Shown piece by piece: positions 59,199 through 64,000 of a DNA stretch of 64,000 nt. Under the pieces are notes generated by a model. The model ran no database searches. It saw nothing but the letters and a program-made list of their open reading frames with translations, and was not told the origin of the DNA. The position numbers and the translations under genes are program-made. Position 1 is the first letter of the stretch, and each line of letters opens with the position of its first letter. The DNA comes from an uncultured Bacteroidales bacterium (lineage in GTDB: Bacteria; Bacteroidota; Bacteroidia; Bacteroidales; UBA932): positions 143,532 through 207,531 of the forward strand of contig ONEX01000006.1 of the NCBI GenBank assembly GCA_900316955.1, in the 5' to 3' direction.

Positions 59199-60647
59199 AT
59201 GAAAAGATACCTCATACTTTTGGCGGTCCTCCTCGCCGCATCCGCCTGCCGGCAGGCGCAGGACACCCGCTACTTCGCCCCGGCGGTGGAATTCGGGAGC
59301 GCGCAGTACGCCGTCACGCCCGGCCAGGGCGGCCTGGACATCGACCTGCACCTTTCCCGGCCGGCATCCCAGGCGCTGCACGTCGGCCTGAACATCGACA
59401 GTTCCCTGGAAGAAGGCCTGCAGTACCAGGTCTCGTCCCGGACGGTGGACATCGCCGTCGGGCAGCAGGACGCCAGCGTCCACGTGGACCTGGTCGATGA
59501 TGAAATCTGGGTGGAATCCGCCTGGATCGAGCTCATCCTGAAACCCGGCGAGCGCTATACGCTGGATCCCGGGAAGAGCGTGGCCCGGGTGGATGTCAGC
59601 AAGACCATCGAGATCCCCGTCTTCCGCCTGAACGCGCCGGAAGCGCCGGTCGTGACGAATCCTTTCCTGGCCGAAACGCTCCATTTCCAGCTGACAGCCG
59701 AACGCGTGACGACCAAGGACTTGGATGTGGTGCTGGACTTCGACGGCCTGGAGTTCGGGAAGGACTACCGGATCGCGGGCAGCGAGACGGCCGGTTTCAC
59801 CTACCCGGCCGGCGCCCGCAGCCATGTCTTCTCCGTGGAGATCCTGAAGAAGGACCAGTCCGGCTACGACCGGCAGGCCACCCTCGCCGTCGTACCCCAA
59901 AAGGGACTGTACACGGTGGATCCTGACGGCAGTTCGGTCCCGGTCCATCTGAGCGACCCCGTGGTGCCGCTGAACGCCCTCTGGCGGACCCCCGCCCTGA
60001 ACGGCGGCACCGGCTACCGCTGGAACCAGGCCATCAAGACCCCGGAAGGCGAATGGGATGGCAATACGACCGTCGACATGGGACGGTCGGCCGAAGGTTC
60101 CAACTATGTCCAGAACCAGCGGAGCCTCTGGGACCATTCCTCCTTCAGCTGCCCCGCCACGGCTTCCCCGTCCCATCCGTTCCGCCTGACGGACCTCTGT
60201 CCCAAGATCAGGTATCCCAGCGAGGTGGCCATCCTGGACTACGGCGCCAACGAGAGTTACCGGAGCTTCTTCCCCTGCGATTCCCTCCTCCGCTTCGTCG
60301 CGGACAAGCCGGACACCCCCAACCAGGGTTCCCTCGCTATTCCTTCTCCCCGCCGCTTGCAGGCCTACATCGGCGACCGCGCGGCCTGGGGCAACACCTG
60401 GAAGGATGACGCGAATAAAACCGGCGGCGACATGGCCGCCTCCACCGACCCTGCCATCCAGGGCCAGGTGACCGTGACGCTGGAAAAGCTGGAAGGCACG
60501 TACGACCTGGACGAGCGGGTCCTGTACGTCACGGCCTGGTTCAGCAGCGAAGACGCCCACCTGATGGAGGATGTGGACTTCACCAAATGGGCCATTTCCA
60601 AGGATGACGGCCTTTGGAAGGTCGAATACAAGATCTGGCCGCGCTGA
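59199..60647 (+). CDS. Hypothetical lipoprotein with Calx-beta-like repeats
   Basis: 482 residues. Lipoprotein signal MKRYLILLAVLLAASACRQA (Cys17). Two N-terminal beta domains (about 27-130 and 138-250) look like Calx-beta or DUF4843-type repeats (VESAWIELILKPGERYTLDP, TVDPDGSSVPVHLSDPVVPL). The C-terminal 220 residues (ALNGGTGYRWNQAIKTPEGE, TVTLEKLEGTYDLDERVLYV) are not recognised. It is probably a surface ligand-binding component taking the place that a SusD protein holds in other systems; this is inference from gene order only. Confidence 0.75.
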   Translation: MKRYLILLAVLLAASACRQAQDTRYFAPAVEFGSAQYAVTPGQGGLDIDLHLSRPASQALHVGLNIDSSLEEGLQYQVSSRTVDIAVGQQDASVHVDLVDDEIWVESAWIELILKPGERYTLDPGKSVARVDVSKTIEIPVFRLNAPEAPVVTNPFLAETLHFQLTAERVTTKDLDVVLDFDGLEFGKDYRIAGSETAGFTYPAGARSHVFSVEILKKDQSGYDRQATLAVVPQKGLYTVDPDGSSVPVHLSDPVVPLNALWRTPALNGGTGYRWNQAIKTPEGEWDGNTTVDMGRSAEGSNYVQNQRSLWDHSSFSCPATASPSHPFRLTDLCPKIRYPSEVAILDYGANESYRSFFPCDSLLRFVADKPDTPNQGSLAIPSPRRLQAYIGDRAAWGNTWKDDANKTGGDMAASTDPAIQGQVTVTLEKLEGTYDLDERVLYVTAWFSSEDAHLMEDVDFTKWAISKDDGLWKVEYKIWPR

Positions 60648-60650
60648 CGG

Positions 60651-62390
60651 ATGCACCTGCTGCTGAGTATACTGGCGGCCCTGACGGTGCTCTACGTGCC
60701 CAAAGACAAAGTGGGCGCGCCCGTCCTGTACGGTTCCAGGATCGTGGACGTGAACCGCGCGCACGGCAAGGTGTTCGCGCCCGGCCAGCGGAATCCGCGG
60801 CCGCAGGTGTTGGCGTTCGTGCGCCGGGACAGCGTGTTGATGCTCGTCCCGGACAATCCTTCCCGCCGGCGCGGGCCCGGTCCGCGCCCCGTCGTTTTCC
60901 CAATCGTGGAAGAGACGGCGGAGGCCTTCGCCATCTCGCTGGAGCCCTACTTCTCCACCTACCCGGAGGAAATCTCCGCCATCCCGCCCAAGATGCTGCC
61001 CGGACATGCCGTGGAACATGAATTGAACTGCCCGGCCACCCCGCCGGAATGGCTGCAGGTGAACGGGCGTTACCGGTATCGGAACGGGCTGGAGGTCACC
61101 GCCGCCTGCTATTTCCTCTGGCTCCGGGAGAAACCGCTGCCGCCGATCGGCCTCGACCCTCGGAAAGTCGGATACAACAGCGTGGAAGGCCGCCATCCGG
61201 AAGGGCGCTTCCAGCGCTGGGACCTGACCGGCGGCCGGAAGCTGGACTTCTACGTGGACAAGACATTCCCGGAGGCGTGGTATCCCTACATCCGGGAAGG
61301 CATCGAGGACTGGAACCAGGCGTTCCGGGCCATCGGCCTGGGCGACGTGCTCGCCGTCCATCCGGAACCGGAGGGGCTGGACACCACGTCGCCGCTGGTG
61401 AACATGGTCCGATACATGGACGTGGAAGAGTCCAATGCCAAGGGGGACGTGCTCATCGACCCCCGCAGCGGAGAGATCCTCCAGGGGGATATCCTCTGGT
61501 GGAAGAACGTCGTCGATCTCATGCAGGGCTGGCGCTATGTCCAGACGGGTGCGGCCGATCCCGCCGCCCGGCAGGAGGACCTCCCGATAGAGATCCTCGG
61601 CCCGATGATCCGGCACGCAGTCTGCCATGAAATGGGGCACGTGCTGGGCCTGAGCCACAATATGGGCGCCTCCTGGGCCTATCCGGCCGATTCCCTGCGC
61701 AGTCCGTCCTTTACCCGGAAATACGGCACCACCGCCTCGGTGATGGACTACGCCCGCTACAACCACCTGGCCACGGCGGCCGATATCCAGGCCGGCGTGG
61801 CGCTTCTTCCGCCCCGCCTGGGGCCTTACGACTATTACGCCATCGCCTGCGGCTATGGCGCCGGACCGGCCCCGGAACCCGGTCCCTACTGCTACTTCGC
61901 GCCGATGATCAGCGCGGCCATCTCGCCGGACCCGTCCTCCCAGGCGGAGAGCCTGGGGAACGACCTCCTGCGCTCCTCCGAGGCCGGCCTCCGCAACTGC
62001 CGGGCCCTGCTGGACCTGGACGGTCTCTCGGCGGACCGCCTGGCCCTGCTCCGCAAGTATTACTACCGCTACCTGTCCCTGTCGCTGTCCAACATCGGCG
62101 GTGCCGTCGCCGGCGAGCCCGTGGACGAAAAGACAAGGAACCGGACGCTCAAGTTCATCTTCGACGCCCTGGACGAAGTCCCCGCCCAACTCAAGGACGA
62201 GCGCGAAGAGCAGCGCATCCTGAACGAGCTGGTGGGCCATTTCCTCCCCGAGCGGATCCTCCGCACCTGCGGGGAGAAGTCCCTGCGACGGTATGGACGC
62301 GAACTCCGCCGCTATGCGCGGAAGTACCCTCGTCTTCCCCTGAAAGACGAGGACGAATGGATATTCAACAATCAATCTTCACCATTATGA
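60651..62390 (+). CDS. Metzincin-type zinc-dependent metalloprotease
   Basis: 579 residues with a short hydrophobic N-terminus (MHLLLSILAALTVLYV) acting as signal or anchor. The catalytic motif HEMGHVLGLSH (HExxHxxGxxH) lies near residues 327-337, and the Met-turn SVMDYARYNH about 30 residues later; both are complete. Upstream segments (GGRKLDFYVDKTFPEAWYPY, REGIEDWNQAFRAIG) match the DUF5117/DUF4953-type Bacteroidetes zinc proteases, but this protein is shorter than usual (often over 800 residues). It probably degrades peptides or host protein for the neighbouring receptor. It overlaps the next gene by ATGA. Confidence 0.85.
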   Translation: MHLLLSILAALTVLYVPKDKVGAPVLYGSRIVDVNRAHGKVFAPGQRNPRPQVLAFVRRDSVLMLVPDNPSRRRGPGPRPVVFPIVEETAEAFAISLEPYFSTYPEEISAIPPKMLPGHAVEHELNCPATPPEWLQVNGRYRYRNGLEVTAACYFLWLREKPLPPIGLDPRKVGYNSVEGRHPEGRFQRWDLTGGRKLDFYVDKTFPEAWYPYIREGIEDWNQAFRAIGLGDVLAVHPEPEGLDTTSPLVNMVRYMDVEESNAKGDVLIDPRSGEILQGDILWWKNVVDLMQGWRYVQTGAADPAARQEDLPIEILGPMIRHAVCHEMGHVLGLSHNMGASWAYPADSLRSPSFTRKYGTTASVMDYARYNHLATAADIQAGVALLPPRLGPYDYYAIACGYGAGPAPEPGPYCYFAPMISAAISPDPSSQAESLGNDLLRSSEAGLRNCRALLDLDGLSADRLALLRKYYYRYLSLSLSNIGGAVAGEPVDEKTRNRTLKFIFDALDEVPAQLKDEREEQRILNELVGHFLPERILRTCGEKSLRRYGRELRRYARKYPRLPLKDEDEWIFNNQSSPL

Positions 62391-63883
62391 TTCATTTTTC
62401 CAAAACCCTGAAAGCCCTGACGGCTTTCGTGGCGGGGCTCCTGGTCCTCGCCTGCACACCGACGGTGGTTCCGGAGCTCTCCCTGTCCGACCTGGCCGCC
62501 AGTTTCGATGCGTCCGGCTCGCCGGAAAAGATCATCAGCGTCACCTCGAATGTCGACTGGACCGTATCCTGCCCCGACACCTGGGTGACCGTCTCCCCCG
62601 CTGCCGGAACCGGCAACGGCACCTTCAAGATCTCCGTGGCCGCCCATGACAAGTTCGAGGCCCGCTCCTCCACCGTGACCGTCAAGGCCGGCGACAAGAC
62701 CGCCACCGTCAAGGTCTCCCAGGCGGCCCTCGCTCCGGCCCTGGAAGTCAATCCCGTCGCCGTCATATTCAACGCGGAGAGCAGCTCCGTGGAGCTCAAG
62801 GTCAATTCCAACGCCGCCTGGACTGTCTCGGCCAATGCAGACTGGCTCACGCTCGAGCCCGCCAGCGGCCAGGGCGACGCCACGGTCATCCTGACCGTCG
62901 CCGAGAATAACGTCCGCGCGGAACGCACCGCCGTGGTCACCGTCAAGGAGACCGTCGGCAACACCGAGAAGACCGTCGACGTGAGACAGGAAGCGCTGCC
63001 GCTCGGCCACAAGGCCGATTCCCTGGCCCTGGTGAAAATCTACACCATCGCCGACGGTGCGAACTGGAAGGACTCCCGGAGATGGACCCTGACCGAGCCC
63101 ATGGACCAGTGGCCTGGCGTCAAGGTCAACAAGGAAGGCCGCGTCTACGAACTCAGCATCACCAACGGAACCGTCTCGACCGTGGAGTGGGAGATTCCGG
63201 AAGAGCTGGCCGACCTGACCGAGGTCAGCACCCTGCAGATCGTGGGCAGCAAGCTCAAGGGGCAGATTCCCGAGTTCCTGTACGGCATGACCTCCCTCAG
63301 CAAGGTCCGGCTCAACGGCAACAACCTCACCGGCGCGATCTCCGACAAGGTCAGCCAGCTGACGGAACTGACGGAGCTATACGTCAATGAGAACAAGGAG
63401 CTCGGCGGTTCGCTTCCCACCACGATGGGGCAGCTGAAGAAACTCGTCGGCCTGAACGTCGCCAAGACATCCATTACCGGCGCCGTGCCTGCCGAACTGT
63501 CCGGGTGCGAATCCCTGCAGAATTTCATGGCCTATGAGGCCAAGTTCACCTCCATCCCGGACAACTGGGACCAGTGGCCGGCGCTGAAGATCGTGCAGTT
63601 GTATGGCAACGAAGGACTGACGTGCCCGCTGCCCGCCTCCCTGGGCAACGCCAAGAAAGTCACCTCCCTCCAGCTCAAGAACTGCAACTTCACCGGCAAC
63701 ATTCCGGAATCCTATGGCAACCTGCCGACCACGTGCAACCAGCTCTTCCTCAACGGAAACCAGTTGAAGGGTGTCGTCCCCGCCGCCGTGCAGGCCCATC
63801 CCAAGTTCCAGGAGAACTCCGAATGGAAGTACAAGCTGAACATCCTGCCGCAGCAGGAAGGCTATGGCCTGACACTCGAATAA
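62387..63883 (+). CDS. BACON-domain and leucine-rich-repeat lipoprotein
   Basis: 498 residues. Lipoprotein signal with Cys23 (FVAGLLVLACTPT). Two BACON domains follow (about 28-110 with NVDWTVSCPDTWVTVSPAAG, and about 115-205 with NAAWTVSANADWLTLEPASG), then a linker (LVKIYTIADGANWKDSRRWT) and a leucine-rich-repeat domain (about 250-480; repeats such as LSKVRLNGNNLTGAISDKVS and VTSLQLKNCNFTGNIPESYG) of the receptor-like-kinase LRR type. BACON and LRR domains both mediate binding, so this is a surface adhesin or ligand-capture protein. Last gene of the operon. Confidence 0.88.
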   Translation: MIHFSKTLKALTAFVAGLLVLACTPTVVPELSLSDLAASFDASGSPEKIISVTSNVDWTVSCPDTWVTVSPAAGTGNGTFKISVAAHDKFEARSSTVTVKAGDKTATVKVSQAALAPALEVNPVAVIFNAESSSVELKVNSNAAWTVSANADWLTLEPASGQGDATVILTVAENNVRAERTAVVTVKETVGNTEKTVDVRQEALPLGHKADSLALVKIYTIADGANWKDSRRWTLTEPMDQWPGVKVNKEGRVYELSITNGTVSTVEWEIPEELADLTEVSTLQIVGSKLKGQIPEFLYGMTSLSKVRLNGNNLTGAISDKVSQLTELTELYVNENKELGGSLPTTMGQLKKLVGLNVAKTSITGAVPAELSGCESLQNFMAYEAKFTSIPDNWDQWPALKIVQLYGNEGLTCPLPASLGNAKKVTSLQLKNCNFTGNIPESYGNLPTTCNQLFLNGNQLKGVVPAAVQAHPKFQENSEWKYKLNILPQQEGYGLTLE

Positions 63884-63904
63884 TCGGTTGGAAATCAAAT
63901 GGAA

Positions 63905-63950
63905 GAAGGTGACTAAAAAGTCTGTTGACTGATTGGTCACCTTCTTTTTG
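63905..63950 (+). terminator. Terminator of the surface-protein operon
   Basis: GAAGGTGAC ... GTCACCTTC stem with a 22-nt loop, followed by five T. Positions 63951-64000 hold nothing further that I can identify. Confidence 0.8.
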
Positions 63951-64000
63951 TATAAAGAGAGAAACCGTGCCCTTTTGGGGCATCAAAATAATAGCTATTC

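Overview
The window comes from a GC-rich member of the Bacteroidales. Supporting features are the TAnnTTTG-type -7 promoter elements seen throughout, SusC-type TonB receptor architecture, BACON and DUF3078 lipoproteins, a short editing-domain-free ProRS, the LpxD/LpxC/LpxA set, and anaerobic-type (serine) sulfatase and glycosidase genes. Placement near uncultured gut or rumen Bacteroidales is an inference; nothing in the window names the species.

Layout. Positions 1-929 are the 3' end of hisS. It is followed at 1007-1079 by an initiator tRNA-fMet. From the 3' end of that tRNA to about 15231 lies an AT-richer accessory region built of roughly twelve modules. Each module holds one to a few small genes on either strand: hypothetical secreted or membrane proteins, a DUF6922/AbiEii toxin-antitoxin pair, a DUF4160/DUF2442 pair, a dinD broken by a stop codon, and several other broken genes. 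Successive modules are separated by a related boundary element. Eleven of twelve boundaries contain GTTCRA, exactly 17 nt, then C(T/G)AC, followed by a transcription terminator. The same two landmarks (T-loop GTTCGA and terminal CTAC) occur in the tRNA itself, 12 nt apart. Two modules also carry an exact 16-nt inverted copy of the tRNA 3' end. I read this as a tRNA-anchored cassette array made by an unidentified recombination system. No recombinase lies in the window.

From 15.3 to 53.7 kb the sequence is ordinary chromosome. It holds a GNAT acetyltransferase and an ICMT-like membrane protein, PaaK with an ACT-domain protein, and a glycan-degradation stretch (GH54, GH43, GH29, DUF4380-like). 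Then come a lipid/diacylglycerol kinase, a FadL/OmpP1-like porin, an aromatic- and serine-rich lipoprotein, proS, a DUF3078 protein, tilS, a sulfatase and WbqC. These are followed by lpxA/lpxC/lpxD on the minus strand, a maltose O-acetyltransferase-like gene, two near-identical paralogues flanking FKBP, a phospholipase-D-like gene, a 59-aa basic protein and a MATE pump. An AmmeMemoRadiSam locus (MEMO1-AMMECR1 fusion plus radical SAM enzyme) and the rimP-nusA-infB operon complete this part.

From 51.9 to 63.9 kb lies a plus-strand run of cell-surface genes, several joined by ATGA start/stop overlaps: CotH-kinase lipoprotein, TonB-dependent receptor without a SusD partner, DUF4876 lipoprotein, DUF6850 beta-barrel, a lipoprotein, a metzincin-type zinc protease, and a BACON/leucine-rich-repeat lipoprotein. 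It ends in a terminator. The run looks like a dedicated surface uptake or proteolysis system of unknown substrate.

Genes with frame lesions are concentrated in the cassette region; the long chromosomal genes are intact. This argues that the lesions are real decay and not sequencing error.
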